Positions 1 to 13,256 of a stretch of DNA of 64,000 nt are shown one piece after another. Below the pieces are notes generated by a model that searched no databases, was not told where the DNA came from, and saw nothing but the letters and a program-made list of their open reading frames with translations. The first letter of the stretch is position 1, and every line of letters starts with the position of its first letter. The position numbers were made by a program, and so were the translations under genes. This DNA is from Dendrophyllia cribrosa (lineage: Eukaryota; Cnidaria; Anthozoa; Scleractinia; Dendrophylliidae): the NCBI GenBank assembly GCA_024195265.1, contig JAJLRJ010000004.1, positions 1,311,125 through 1,375,124 on the forward strand, written 5' to 3'.

Positions 1-1815
1 AGCTCATCAAGATTGCAATCTTAACTTTCAAATAACTGATAAGATACCAGTTATATTTCATATTCTGAGAGGTTATGATAGTCACTTTATAATGCAACAA
101 ATAGGCCAAATAACAAAAAATCACACATACAAAAATAAAAAAGGAGAAGAGTGCCAAATGAATATTAATGCAATACCCAATAATATGGGAAAATATATGG
201 CTTTCATGCTTGGAAATCATCTAACCTTCATTGACAGCTTTCAATTCATAAGTTTAAGCCTTGATAAACTAGTCAGCAACCTTCCAAAAGAATCATTGAA
301 ATACACATCACAAGAGTTTCAAGGTGAAAAACTTGGTTTGATGTCCAAAAAAGAGTCTACCCGTATGATTATATGGATGCATTAAATTTTCATAAATTCA
401 ATGAAGCACTACCAACAAAAGAGTTTTATAGTATTCTGAATGATGAGCATATAAAAGATGAAGAATATGAACATGCTAAAAATGTGTGGAAAAAGTTCAG
501 ATTAAATAACATGGGTCAGTATCATGACTTGTATCTTAGGAGTGATATCCTCCTGCTGGCAGATGTATTTGAGAATTTCAGAAAAACATGCATGCAATAC
601 TATAAACTAGATCCATGTCATTATAATTTTACTAGTCCTGGACTCAGTTGGGATGCTATGCTAAAAATGACTGATATTAAATTAGAGCTTATGGTTGATA
701 TTGATATGTTTCAATTTATTGAAAAGGGTATGCGTGGTGGAATATCATACATTGCAAATCGATATGGGGAAGCTAATAAAAAATATATGAAAACATATGA
801 TGAGACAATGCCTCAAAAATACATCATGTATTTAGACGCGAATAATTTATATGGTTGGGCTATGTCACAATATCTTCCAACTGGTGGTTTTAAATGGATG
901 ACACAAAAACAGATTGATAAGCTAAATATAAAGAAGACAGTAATAAAGGTCTAATATTGGAAGTCGATCTAGAATATCCAGAAGAACTGCATGACCTACA
1001 TAACGACTATCCTCTAGGACCGGAAAAAGTTAAAGTAACTCAAAATATGTTGTCTAGATATTGTAAGAAAACTGCAAAGGAATATAAAATATACACAGGT
1101 CTAGTTCATAAACTAATTCCAACATTAACCAAAAAAGAAAAATATATTCTTCATTACAGGAACCTTCAACTATACATTGATCTCGGATTAAAATTAATTA
1201 AAGTTCACCGGGTATTAGAATTCAATCAGTCCTTGGTTGAAGCAGTACATTGACTTCAATACCCAGAAAAAAAACTCAAGCAAAAATTCATTTGAAAAAA
1301 GATTTCTTCAAACTGATGAATAATTCAGTCTTCGGAAAAAACATGGAAAACATACGAAAACGAGTTGATGTTCGATTAGTGACTGATAAAAATAATTATT
1401 AAAATTAGCATCTAAACCAACGTTTGTATCATCAAAAATATTCAATGAAAATCTAGTTGCGGTGCATAAGATCAAAAAAACACTAACTCTTAATAGGCTG
1501 GCATATGTGGGTATGTGTATACTTGATCTTTCGAAGGCGTTGATGTATGATTTCCATTATAACTACATCAAAGAAAAATATGGAAATGACTCAAAATTTT
1601 TATTCTCAGATAATGATAGCTTGTCATATGAAATTAAAAACGACGTTGCATATAGAAATTTTTGGAATGATAAGAATAAGTTTGATAACAGCGATTATCC
1701 TGAGGAAAGTCAATATTTTGATAAAACAAATAAGAAAGTTATCGGGAAATAAAGATGAGGCTGCTGGAATTCCAATCGTTGAATTCGTAGGCTTGAGAAA
1801 GTCCAAGTCCAGTTC
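1..1815 (+). pseudogene. Polinton/Maverick-type family B DNA polymerase, broken, 5' end outside window
   Basis: Decayed copy of a protein-primed family B DNA polymerase, the enzyme that copies the linear DNA of Polinton/Maverick (adintovirus-like) elements. Landmarks in order are an exonuclease block FHILRGYDSHF at 56-88, YLRSDILLLAD near 530, polymerase motif A DANNLYGWAM at 835-864, motif [11 protein letters not shown] at 1310-1339, motif C as DNDSL at 1609-1623, and EFVGLRKSK at 1781-1807. These lie in different frames: the reading frame changes near 365, 950, 1255-1300, 1400 and 1745, so no functional enzyme can be made. In motif C the usual D-T-D is D-N-D. The copy is already open at base 1, so its start lies to the left. 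No capsid, integrase or protease gene of the same element is visible. The family is well supported by motif order; a free adintovirus-like origin cannot be told from a transposon. Confidence 0.88.
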
Positions 1816-2735
1816 ATGGGTCCATGGCATTGCTACATTAGGATGTCTTTCAAAACGTTACACTATGGTCAGCACATGACGTCACGACATAGCTGTGTCG
1901 GTCGACATACAATTTCCACAAACCCAGTCTATACTCTGCGAATAATCGGACCTTATCGTTCATGAAAGCCACATCTATATCTTTCTCATAACCTGTGTCA
2001 AATGCATCTTCCATTGTTCGTTGGTAATGGGCCTGCTATCCTGAGCTATTTTAAGACCCATGATCAAGAAGCAAATCAGTGAGTTTGAACAATGTAAGCC
2101 ACAAAAAGCCACAGCTGTGGCGTGACGTCACATATTTTTGGATACCTGTTACAAATCCATATCATCGTACAAATCAGACAAACCAGATTTACCCTCAGCC
2201 ATTGCTTTAACTGAACGACTCGTAATGATATGTTCAGGGAATTTTCCCTTATCTTGTTTACCAAAACATCGTCAATTATGATTGGTTGAAAAAATCATAC
2301 GACCGTCTCGTGATCTGAAACAATAGCTATTAGTGATGACTCATTTCCTGTTTATCAAAACATGTTCAGACTTATCAGCGGGGAATCCCTAGATTAGTTT
2401 CTGGGTATTTAGTCACGCAATAAGCACATTCAGACATAACATTTTTAAACACACATCTATTCCAAAAATTTCCAAAAGTTTTTTTCCAAATTTTCAAAAG
2501 ACGTCTATATAGTTTAAACTATATAGGTATCAAAAATCAGCTTAAGAGGCTCCGCTTGCGACCAGCATTTGAATATAGTATTTTGATTTCAGATTTTGGA
2601 TCTCTGAATTAGAATATAGTATTTAAAACCAACAGCTGGACGCAGAATTTGGATATAGTATTTTTAAACCAACAGCTGGATCCGAGCATGCATGGGATTT
2701 CTGTTTTGGAATCTGTACTTGGAATATAGATCTTA
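1816..2735. other. Non-coding AT-rich spacer
   Basis: I see no gene here. The short open frames are not conserved-looking. At 2590-2680 the motif GGATATAGTATTTTTAAACC followed by AACAGCTGGA occurs twice in slightly different form, a decayed direct repeat. Confidence 0.5.
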
Positions 2736-2837
2736 AAAAATGATCTCGTAAAAAAATGCGCTGGAATTTCAAATGATCTTGAATTTCATATGTTGAAAAA
2801 TGATCTCGTAAAAAAATGCGCTGGAATTTCAAATGCT
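2736..2837. repeat. Direct repeat, two 40-bp copies 60 bp apart
   Basis: The string GAAAAATGATCTCGTAAAAA continuing into ATGCGCTGGAATTTCAAATG occurs at 2736-2775 and again, 60 bp later, at 2796-2835. A third partial unit (GAAAAAATGATCT) follows. An apparent ORF through this region on the minus strand only reflects the repeat. Confidence 0.8.
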
Positions 2838-2879
2838 GAAAAAATGATCTGGTGCCCCCAAGTACTATGCTACTCATGT

Positions 2880-3728
2880 AGCAGCAAGACTCAGCTCATT
2901 TTTTATTACAGTAATGTAAACAATAAATGAACGTATATTATTACAGATTATTTTTTATTTTAATAAATCTAGTGCAGGAATTTAATAGAACTAGTAATAT
3001 TCGAGCTTGTAAGTGTAGAAAAATGATAACAAACAGAGCGCTATTTTCTATGCGTTATGTGCCTCGTTGGTTTGTTATTACCTATATCCAACAGAAATCC
3101 CTGCTTGTGAATAATTATTAATCAACGATAATATGACGTCACAAAAATTAAATTTGTGAAATTATGGGATATTCGGAAAAAGCATGACGAAAAATGCCTG
3201 CTTGTCAAAACTCAGCATCCTATTCCCTCAGTTCCAAACGTTTGGAACTGAGGGAAAATTGGAAGGGTTTGCACCATTAGAGCATTAAAGTGCCAATGTC
3301 TCATCCCCAAATTGCAAAAGGATGCTGATTTTTGGAAGCAGGCATTTTTTCGTCGTGCTCTTTTCGAGTATCTCGTAAATTGCGCGCCGTGCTCATTGTC
3401 ACGTTTTGCGCACCGCAAACGTTCATGCTGCGCATGCTAACAGTGAAGCTTAATTAGTATTACAAACACGTGCCAAAAGGCCCTTAAATTAGCCACTAAC
3501 CTTTTTCTTGTGTTGAAATATCAAATTTATGATTATTACAAGCACCGGAACTATCTTGAAGTTCTTTTTTTTTTAATGAGCACTAAATTCCTATTCGAAT
3601 TTATATTTTATGATTATTACAACTTTGTTTTACTTAAATGAGCAGTTAATTTCTATTTGTATAGAAAATTGTTAGTTTACGCCTGGTTCACTGTAGGAGT
3701 GTTAACAAAAAATTGCTGAAATAGTGGA
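2880..3728. repeat. Lectin-gene 3' flank module, copy 1
   Basis: This stretch closely matches 35878-36680 and, more loosely, 48960-49950. Shared landmarks are AGTAATGTAAACAATAAATG, ATTCGAGCTTGTAAGTG, the CGATAATATGACGTCAC string and the block CTTTTTCTTGTGTTGAAATA. In all three places it lies just beyond the 3' end of a C-type lectin exon or remnant, so it is the downstream part of the tandemly duplicated lectin unit. Around 3215-3255 a short palindrome (CCCTCAGTTCCAAACG / CGTTTGGAACTGAGGG) is present that copy 2 lacks. Confidence 0.75.
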
Positions 3729-3917
3729 TTATTTTTCACAGATATAAGCCTTGTAATACGAGCAATCTGAATCGTGCCACTGTGCGTCAAAAACATGGCC
3801 GCCATAATATGTCCCACGTTTTATTCCTGCACAGTGCTGAAGTTGTATTGAAGTTTGTTATACTTGGCTGGGACCATCCCCAGTTTGTGTAATTCCCTAA
3901 CACATCTCCGTCAGGCC
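3729..3917 (-). pseudogene. C-type lectin domain exon remnant (3' half)
   Basis: On the minus strand the sequence resembles the second half of the lectin exons at 36698, 50877 and 60041. It starts at [20 protein letters not shown], continues with an altered segment and ends with a recognisable YICEK followed by TAA. The first half of the domain (the WIGL region and the N-terminal cysteines) is missing, and the conserved HCAGI region is replaced and out of frame. Its 3' flank is the duplicated module at 2880-3728, so this is the 3' end of an old array member, perhaps of gene A. It is not expected to encode a folded domain. Confidence 0.8.
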
Positions 3918-5355
3918 ATTTCTGTGATGACAGTGATGAGCTACAGGCAGCTTAAGCGCGAAGTGTGACGTGGGTGAGTTCTGACCGATGTAATATTTTG
4001 TAACAATTAAAATAATAACAGTTTGGAACTTAAGCATTAGGGCCAATTTTAAGTTAAAGAGAAGAAATAGGTTACATGGGGTACTGTTCAATTTCTAACT
4101 CGGTGAAATTGCATTCCATTTTATTCTATAATGTATTTCATTTTCAATTTATATCGCGTTTCAATTATTTCATTAATTATTTCATTGTTTCATTGCTTGA
4201 ATATGAGAAATTTTAAAAGCTCTGTCACAGCCAGAGATTCAGCTCTTCTTTCCCCCACAAAAAATTAATAACATAAAATAATAATAACAAAATAATGAAA
4301 GAAAGGAAGACATCATTCACCGCTCGTACAGTTGCGCGTCTTTCCTTTTCTTTCCACAGGGCTTAGAATTTGCGAATATGGTGCGAAATGGTGCGAAAAA
4401 AGCTGGCCAAAGTTTAATGTTTCGGGTGAGGTTTCCGCAGGATTCGGTAAGTCGAGTACAAAACTAAGAAAACCACAAAGCCCTTAACTTCTAAATATTT
4501 GACACGTTCATAAACGTAACAAAACCCAAGTCACTTTCAAACCTTTTTCCTCTTTATTTGCCGGTTCTCCTTTGTCAGCTTCACCGGCGATATTCTTAAG
4601 AGACTTCATATTTATTACTGGGAGAAAATTTAAACGAACGTCTAGATTTTTATTTTACGGCTAACAAGCAGCAGCCTTAATTCTGTGATTTTTTCTTGGC
4701 CAGTTGACTGTGTGCTAAAATAAGGAAATATAACCCGGACGAAAATTAAAAGTATTGGGGTAATGAATGACCACCAAACCATGTGAATTTGTTAGTGTAA
4801 ATTTAACTACGATCGGCAACGGTGAATAAACAGCAATGTTATCCCATAGTAACCCACGGTTTTAGTGTTGGTTAAAATGGTTTAATGCACAATTTACAGA
4901 GATAGTGCATTACATGATACAACTCAGATCAAAAACTTTTTAAAATATTCATCGACTAGTTTTTAAATTAACGTTTCTCTAACAAAAGTGTTACTTCTGT
5001 GAGTAAATTATCATATTTAAGACATTGCTTTTTGTTCATATCAACTGAAATCTAGTGAAGCAAACTGGATAAACCTTTCAAGGAAAGGTAGTTTATTAAT
5101 TAAGGAGCTTGCCTGACTGAGCTCAGACAGTGAAGTATTCCGGATGTTGTGCCGTCAAAACATCTAGTTGAACCACCTCAAATCGTCTTCGTATCGATAT
5201 ATTGATTTTGTTTACTTTCCAGTCAAAACTAGTAATTTATTTGGCTACGTTTTTTTAAAATCATACAAATCAAAGATGCCGCATCCAAAATGACGGCAAT
5301 AAGAACCCATGACATATTTCACAAATTACGTGACGTTATCGTGGCATGAGAGCGG
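3918..5355. other. Non-coding AT-rich spacer
   Basis: About 1.4 kb with no recognisable coding sequence, RNA gene or strong repeat. It separates the broken lectin exon from the large inverted-repeat element. Confidence 0.5.
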
Positions 5356-7453
5356 ATTTAAGAGCCTGTCTCTGTAAAAGCGGTCCGGTCGCTTCATAGT
5401 CGCAAAATAGAATCGCTTGAATTTTTGTGTAGAGAAAGTACATCATGCCAAAGTATCAAAACCACAATTATTTTGTCTCTTACTTTTTATTTGTTTCTGT
5501 CAGGTCAAAACATAAATTCTCCCAATGATCAGTCAAATGACTGAAATCTGATACGATTTTTAGTAATTTTTGAGCCAATGACACACGGCAAAGAAGGTAT
5601 TTATCGCTAAAAATTTTACATAGCAATCTAGATATTCTACTATATTGTGTATTGTACAAGTTTGAAAAAATTTGAAACTAAATCGTCTTTGTACTGTAAC
5701 GCAATTAATGTATCCCCTTTTGAGCATCTGAGCGTCGCAACCAAAAAAGTTGCCATTTTGCAAACCAATTTTCTCAGCTGGCAGATGAAATTAGACGATG
5801 GCGGTAGTACCACTGAAAAGCAGAGTTGTTGTTCTCTAAGAATATGAAATTAAATGTTGTCTATAACTTCTTGTCGTGCAATAAAAGAGTAGTCAATCTT
5901 CTTTATTTTGGGTAATTTTAGCCGAGCTGTATGTTGCCACAGGACAACCAGGAATTTATAACAATGTTTATAAACCTGTAACCGAGCCAAAAAACCTTCT
6001 TATACACACGGCACTTATGTCAAAGAACATGATGCAAAACTCAAATAGTGCTAAAAATGATTTATTTGAGAATTTGGAGCCATAAACGATCACACTTTGA
6101 ATTTTAGTACAGGTAAGTGACGTACGTTATTGCTTCCATGATCGTAATTAATCAGCTGAATTGGTACTTCATCTAAGGCCTTGCAATGTTATGAGTATGG
6201 TATTTTATTTCCTTCTTAAGCTTTGCTTGCTGCTGTAACAACTATTTTTGTCAAAAGATTCTGAGATTTAATCAATACTCATGAGTTGAGTTAATTGCTT
6301 GACGGTCAGTTTGCGTCACTGTTTACAACGTGCATGAAGTGTACGATAGAAAACAAATTATCTTTCAACCAACGTTTAGAAAAGGAAAAGAAAACTTCGA
6401 AAAACTTTAATAACAGAAAACTCCAACGCGTTTAATTTTAGAAATAGCTGTGCGCTTTTATTCATCTCAGTTTGATTATCGTAATTCGATTTAGAATTCA
6501 CTCGACCGTGAAATCTAATTAAACAAGGTTTGAACAGGATAGGGAAAATAAAACACAGAATTGCCTGCAAATCTCTACATTCTTCCCATATAATTAATTT
6601 GTGTTACAATGTTGGGGACTTGTTTTTTAAGACTAAACGACTCTGGTTTATGGGGAGAATGGCGTGGAAATGGAGAACTGGTGCGCTTAATCGAATGACA
6701 AGACGTAACTATCCATTTACGAGCGCTTCAGTTTCGCGGGAAAACATAAATAAATTTCAGTTGATACTGGCTAGAGCTGGTTTGTTTACAATAGAAATGG
6801 AGCGAATTCAAGAAATGTGGATATGCCCAAAACATTAGACGATGGTAGAAATCTATTTTAGTTCGTGATCATAATACTGTAACAATATTTTAGTTTTCTT
6901 ACAAGATATGTGTAGCCTTTAAGGAAGGATTATATCTGTTTCGAATACTTACGAGATCCAACTGGCACAAGCACGCGGCATATCATCTGAATTTCCTGCG
7001 ACATTTGAGGTGAAACTTAACTTCGTCCTTTTGCTGCTTTTTTTTTGGACGACTACCATCTTTGTGCATAGGATACTGGCAAACCGTTTTTGACATCTTC
7101 CAATTCTTCCCCATGTCATGCCAATGTTTTGGGAATATCCACATTTCTTGGATTTGCTCCATTTCTATCGCAAACAAACCAGCTCTAGCCAGTATCATCG
7201 AGTATCAAGTGAAATTCATTTATGTTTTCCCGCGAAACTGAAGCGCTCGTAAATGGATAATTATGTCATATTGCCATTCGATTAAGCGCACCAGTTCGCC
7301 ATTTCCACGCCATTCTCCACATAAACCAGAGTCGTTTAGTCTTAAAAAAGAAGTCCCCAACATTGTAACACAAATTAATTATATGGGAAGAATGTAGAGA
7401 CTTGCCGGCAATTCTGTGTTATGTTTTATTTTCCCTACCCTGTTCAAACCTTG

Positions 7454-8612
7454 GTACTCGTGGCGGAGCACACGAGTTGTAAATCCGGCTGTGACTTTTC
7501 TTATTTGTTTTCGTGTCACATTAGCGCATGCAAATTTATGCACGCATATTTAAGTTTATGTCGACGACTATATGGCTTTCAGCCATGAAATACAAACCGC
7601 AAAATCTCTCCGTGTCTTGACTTGAAAATCAAAATAAAGAACTACAGCGTACAAGTGCACGTTTTCAAGACAATGCAAGGCGTTCATGGATGGATAGGAC
7701 CTTTTGATATTGTGTTCGCCGCTTATTCCTGTGGATTTTTGCTCCGGTAAGTTTTGTGTTTTACATAACTTGCTATTTGCTTACTACGATCGAGCTTAAG
7801 TGTCGGCTACCGAATGTAGTGAATGTAGTGTAGTCTTATTTTTAAACCCGTGTATACGTGCCGTGAAGCGTAATGAACGGTTATCGGTAACGGTGGCTAA
7901 ATAAAAGTCACTGAATCACTCGCTCGCTCCTTCCATCAGCTGTAAACCTAGTGACTATATGCTTTGTTACGAATACGTTTCGTAACAACAACATGAATCC
8001 AGCGATCACAATCATTAAAGGCCCAGTATTGTCCATTATGCTTCACGCGCCTCTGTTATTGTTTGGTTTGCACAGGAGCGAGGCTTCTATTGTTTAGAGG
8101 CGCGTGAAGCATAATAGACAATACTGGGTCTTTAATTTGATGTAAACGAATATAGACAACAATAAGCTTACAGATGTTTCGCATTTGGAGTTTTTAGTGC
8201 AACATTAAAATCGATCTAAAAGGATTTTGACACCGAAACACGCGTTTCGATGCGTATCTACATTAAAATAATAAAATTTAGTACTATTTCAGCATGTGTT
8301 CCTCGATAGCCTAGTGGATTGATGCTATGGCTTAGCTCCGGAAGGCCCGAGTTCGAGTCTCTCTCAAGTCCTTTTTTTTTTCTTCTTTCTTTTTTCCGAC
8401 TAAACATTATGAAAGTGATGCACTGTTTTTATTCGTTCGTCAAAAATCCTTACGTTTAATTTTTTTTAAAAAATATCGAACCATATGTCAGTGTGAAAAC
8501 GTAAGCTTACGGCAATATTGCGTTTATGTTTCTCCGTAAAAGCACTCAAAACACTCGGGAATCAATGCTGCAATGAGTTAAAGGCGCCACGAGTTCAAGC
8601 TGTGTACAGCTT
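7454..8612. mobile_element. 1.16-kb insertion in one arm of the inverted repeat, flanked by CTTG
   Basis: The intact left arm reads through GTTCAAACCTTG/TTTAATTAGATT (as reverse complement), whereas the right arm is interrupted after CTTG at 7450-7453 and resumes after a second CTTG at 8613-8616. This gives an insertion with a 4-bp flanking duplication. The ends share the inverted string ACTCGTGGCG. Parts are related to segments in the lectin introns near 38285-38735, 45870-46240 and 52540-52680 plus 53390-53675, for example TGCAAGGCGTTCATGGATGG and TTTCTCCGTAAAAGCACTC. It is therefore a dispersed family that also sits inside the lectin genes. Confidence 0.7.
8298..8371 (+). ncRNA. tRNA-like segment (possible SINE head)
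   Basis: A box A-like TAGCCTAGTGGATT and a box B-like GAGTTCGAGTC occur 37 bases apart and are followed by a run of ten T, a possible RNA polymerase III terminator. The arms do not fold into a convincing cloverleaf, so a tRNA-derived repeat is likelier than a functional tRNA. Confidence 0.35.
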
Positions 8613-10004
8613 CTTGTTTAATTAGATTTCACGGTCGAGTGAATTCTAAAGTACAAATTGAATTACGATAATCAAACTGAGATGAATACAAACGCACAGC
8701 TATTTCTGAAATTAAACGCATTGGAGTTTTCTGTTATTAAAGTTTTTCGAAGTTTTCTTTTCCTTTTCTAAACGTCGGTTAAAAGATAATTTGTTTTCTA
8801 TCGTACACTTCATGCACGTTGTAAACAGTGACGCAAACTGATCGTCAAGCAATTAACTCAACTCATGAGTATTGATTAAATCTCAGAATCTCTTGACAAA
8901 AATAGTTGTTACAGCAACAAGCAAAGCTTAAGAAGGAAATAAATTGCCATACTCATAACATTGCAAGGCCTTAGATGAAGTACAAATTCAGTTGATTAAT
9001 TACGATAATGGAGCAACAGCGTACGTCACTTACATGTACTAAAATTCAAAGTGTGATCGTTTATGGCTCCAAATTCTCAAATAAATCATTTTTAGCACTA
9101 TTTGAGTTTTGCATCATGTTCTTTGACATAAGTGCCGTGTGTATAAGAAGGTTTTTGGCTCGGTTACAGGTTTATAAACATTGTTATAAATTCCTGGTTG
9201 TCCTGTGGCAACATACAGCTCGGCTGAAATTACCCAAAATAAAGAAGATTGACTACTCTTTTATTGCACGACAAGAAGTTATAGACAACATTTAATTTCA
9301 TATTCTTAGAGAACAACAACTCTGCTTTTCAGTGGTACTACCGCCATCGTCTAATTTCATCTGCCAGCTGAGAAAATTGGTTTGCAAAATGACAACTTTT
9401 TTGGTTGCGACGCTCAGATGCTCAAAAGTGGATACATTGCGTTATAGCACAAAGACAATTTAGTTTTAATTTTTTTCAAACTTGTACAATACACAATATA
9501 GTAGAATATCTAGATTGCTATGTAAACTTTTTAGCAATAAATACCTTTTTTGCCGTGCGTCATTGGTTCAAAAATTACTAAAAATCGCATTAGATTTCAG
9601 TCATTTGTGACTGATCATTGGGAGAATTTATGCTTTGACCTGACAGAAACAAATAAAAAGTAAGAGACAAAATAATTGTGGTTTTGATACTTTGGCATGA
9701 TGTACTTTCTCCACACAAAAAGACAAGCGATTCTATTTTGCGACTCTGAAGCGACCGGACCGCTTTTACAGAGACAGGCTCTTAAATTGGACACTTTTTG
9801 TAGTTATAAGATTGAGTTAAACAATCATCACAATTAAACTGCAGTTGTAATATTTGTCAGTGTTTATGCAGTTTGCTTGCGCATCACATCTTTGGCTGTT
9901 ATGTGTGTATTCATTAACATCTTCTTAATAGAAAGATGAAATACATCGAAAACTAACTTTGTCGAAATTAATTGAGAATCGTCAAACCAGAGAACTCTGA
10001 TTAC

Positions 10005-10130
10005 CTGAACACAATGATCTTCCATCCGCTGTATAACCCTCCTTGCAACTGCAGTTAAAGGATCCAGCGGTGTTAGTACAATTTGTATTCACGTGACAAT
10101 CATGGCTGCCATCGGTGCATTCATCAATAT
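10005..10130 (-). CDS. Gene A calcium-binding EGF exon 5
   Basis: Encodes [18 protein letters not shown] followed by [16 protein letters not shown] and a closing LC. The D-I-D-E-C start and the N/F pattern are the calcium-binding EGF signature. It has one extra residue (126 nt rather than 123). Phase 1 at both ends; acceptor TTAATCAG, donor GTAATC. Confidence 0.82.
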
Positions 10131-13100
10131 CTGATTAACAAGAAAGAGGAAAAAGAAATGATTAAAATAAATCGAAACCAAAGTCAACAAAAAAGAAATT
10201 ATCAAAAATGTTGTTATCTTATTCTGTTTAAGTTTTAAGATTCAGCACAATTAAATGGTAGACATAAGATTTAATAGTGTTTGTGCAGTTTGCTTGCACA
10301 ACACCTCTTTGGCTCTTCTGTGTGCATTCATTAACATATTCTTGAGAAAATGATGAACTACATCCAAAACTGACTTTGTCGAAATTAAATGAGAATTGTC
10401 AAACCAGAGAACTCCAATTACCTGAACACAATCTCCCATCACCAGTATAACCCTCCTTGCAACTGCAATTAAATGATCCAGCGGTGTTGGTACAATTTGC
10501 ATTCACATCGCAATCATGGCTGTCGTCTGTGCATTCATCGATATCTGATTAACAAATAAAAACTTTTTCGGCATAAAGAAAAACTGAAACTGTAGTTATA
10601 AGATTCAGTTTAAGTTTTAAGATTCAGGACAATTTAACTGCAGTTATAAGATTCAGTTAAAGTTGTAAGAATTAGCCCAATAATTAAAATGAAGTTATAA
10701 GATCCAGCAGTGTTTGTGCAGTTTGCTTGCGTATAACATTGTTGGCCTTTATTTGTGGAGAAATCATCAACATCTACTTAATAAAAAGATGAAATACATG
10801 GTAAAACCACAGGGAACCCAAACGCTATTAGCTATAACATAATTATTTAATAAAATATTGTTATTTACCTGTAATCCTGTGTCTTTTTTAGTCGTTTTGA
10901 AAGCGATTTGAATCAGAGCGAAGACGGTTGACCCTGCACGTTTCAAATATATCTTGTCTGCCGCTTCGTAAATACGACGCGCCTATTACGTCTCAAGTTT
11001 CCATTATTATTAACTCAAGTTCTCATTACCATTAACTATTAACTCTCCTGGGGGAGAATCTCGGGTTTCAATTTAACGGCCACCAGAAGAGAGAAGAGAA
11101 CAAGGGGTGAAACTCACTGAGAGCGTTCGTACAATCAGTGACTACAGTTGAGGTTACCAGTCTCGCGCGTGGATATGCGCGAGGAAACTCGAGCCGACGG
11201 TCGGCAGCCTTTGACTGCAATTTCCACGACAAGCGATTTCCGCTCAAATCAAAGTCCAGTACCGGGCAATTTTAATGTTGTTTACTGGTGAGTCAAATAA
11301 TATTTCCATTTTGTTTTGCTCGGTTGTTTGCGAGATTAGAACACAAATTTATGTGGACAACCAGAACATATTTTAGCCAAGTGATCGCTCGGTTTTTGGT
11401 CCCGGCCGCGTTGTGTCCCTTCTGGACTATTCCTTTTGCCGTTTCGTGGTTTACCAGGAGTTTAACATCCTAAAAGAGATATACCCAAATACCGATGACT
11501 TCAGAGAACCAGTAAGGGTTAGTTTAAAACTTGCCGTGTGCTTTAATACATCTTCGATGTGACGATGTTACATTTCCTTCTTCTTTCGATATTTCTGCCC
11601 GTAGATCAAAACCAACCTCCGTTAAAGACCTAAAATACTGTAATTATACTAGCAGTCTAGATCAAACACCGATACACGAGTGGTAGATTTATCTTGCGTG
11701 AACACCAGGTATTCCTTAATTCCGCGTGGAATGAAAACAAAAGAGTCTGTCACAAGAAGAATAGAACCATTTTGATGAAGCACATGCTCACAAGTAAAAA
11801 ACCACTTCCGGTCAAGTCAAGTGCTGTCACAGATCCGACGAAAAGCCGCATCTAAAAACAACCCAAAACTAAGCAGGAAAACGGGCGTCCAAATAAACAA
11901 ATCATACCTCACATAATTATTCACCCTTTAATTAATTGAGGTGTGAAGTTCTAGCCGATTTTGTTCAGTAACAAGAGAATTACGCTTCAAAATAAAACTG
12001 CCCTCATTTTAGTTTCATCCCTTGCTCTCTTCTCTTCTTTCTCTTTCCCGGGGAGAGTTAATAGTTAATGTAATGGAAACTTGAGACGTAATAGGCACGT
12101 CATATTTACAAAGCGGCAGACAAGATAACATTTGAAACGTGCAAGGTCAACCGTCTTCGCTCTGATTCAAATCGCTTCCAAAATGACTAAAAAAGACACG
12201 GAATTACAGGTAAATAAAATATTTCATTGAATGATTATGTTATAGCTAATAAAGCGTTTGGGTTCCCTGTGGTAAAACTAACTTAACCGCAATTAAAACG
12301 AGATGCTTCAAACCAGAGAACTCCGATTACCTAAACACAATCTTCCATCCCCTGTATAACCCTCATTGCAACTGCAGTTAAAGGATCCAGCGGTGTTTGT
12401 ACAAGTTGCATTCACGTGACAATCATGGTTGTCATCTGTGCATTCATCAATATCTGATTAACAAGAAATAGGAGACAGAAATGATTAAAATGATTACAAC
12501 TGTTGGCATAAAGAAAAAATGAAACTTCAGTTATAAGATTATTCAGTTTAAGATTCAGTACAATTAAACAGCAGTTATAAGATTTGTCAGTGTTTATGCA
12601 GTTTGCTTGCGCATCACATCTTTGGCTCTTACGTGTGTATTCATTAATATCTTCTTAATAGAAGGATGAAATACATCAAAAACTGACTTTGTCAAAATTA
12701 AATAAGAATCTTTAAACCTGAACCCAATCTCCCAACCGCTGTATATCCCTCCTTGCAACTGCAGTTAAATGATCCAGCGGTGTTTGTACAAGTTGCATTC
12801 ACGTCACAATCATGACTTCCATCTGTACATTCATCAATATCTGATTAACATAATAGAGGAGACAGGAATTATTAAAATTCAGAACAGTAAAACTGTAGTT
12901 ATAAAACTCATTTAAGATTGAACGCAATTAAACTGCAGTGCTTGTGGAGTTTGTTCGCCTATCAGAGAACTTCGATTACCTAAACACAATCTCCCATCCC
13001 CCGTATATCCCTCCTTGCAGATGCAGTTAAATGATCCAGCGGTGTTTGTACAAGTTGCATTCTCGTCACAATCATGGCTGCCATCTGTGCATTCATCAGT

Positions 13101-13218
13101 ATCTGATTAACATGATAGAGGAGACAGGAATGATTGAAATGAACCAAAGTCGGCATATGGAAAAATACACGGGGTTGCTAAATATAACTTGGACACAATT
13201 ATCTTTTGCACAAGCCCC

Positions 13219-13256
<38 letters not shown>

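Larger units (their letters stand above)
5356..9787. mobile_element. 4.4-kb inverted-repeat (foldback-like) element
   Basis: The left end ATTTAAGAGCCTGTCTCTGT at 5356 is matched in reverse complement by ACAGAGACAGGCTCTTAAAT ending at 9787. The arms stay complementary for more than 1.2 kb: left arm 5356-6838, right arm in two pieces, about 7110-7453 (pairs with 6520-6838) and 8617-9787 (pairs with 5356-6525). The right arm is split by the insertion at 7454-8612. Arms differ by scattered substitutions and small indels, so the element is not brand new. No transposase is encoded and I found no clear target-site duplication. It sits downstream of gene A's last visible EGF exon. It may be a foldback transposon or an inverted segmental duplication. 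Confidence 0.75.

Noticed and set aside
5647..5847. Small ORFs in the inverted repeat arms (and 9008-9295)
   Set aside because: No recognisable domain; similar short frames arise in both arms simply because the arms are copies.
8298..8371. Functional tRNA gene
   Set aside because: Boxes A and B are present but the arms do not pair as a cloverleaf; treated as tRNA-derived repeat.
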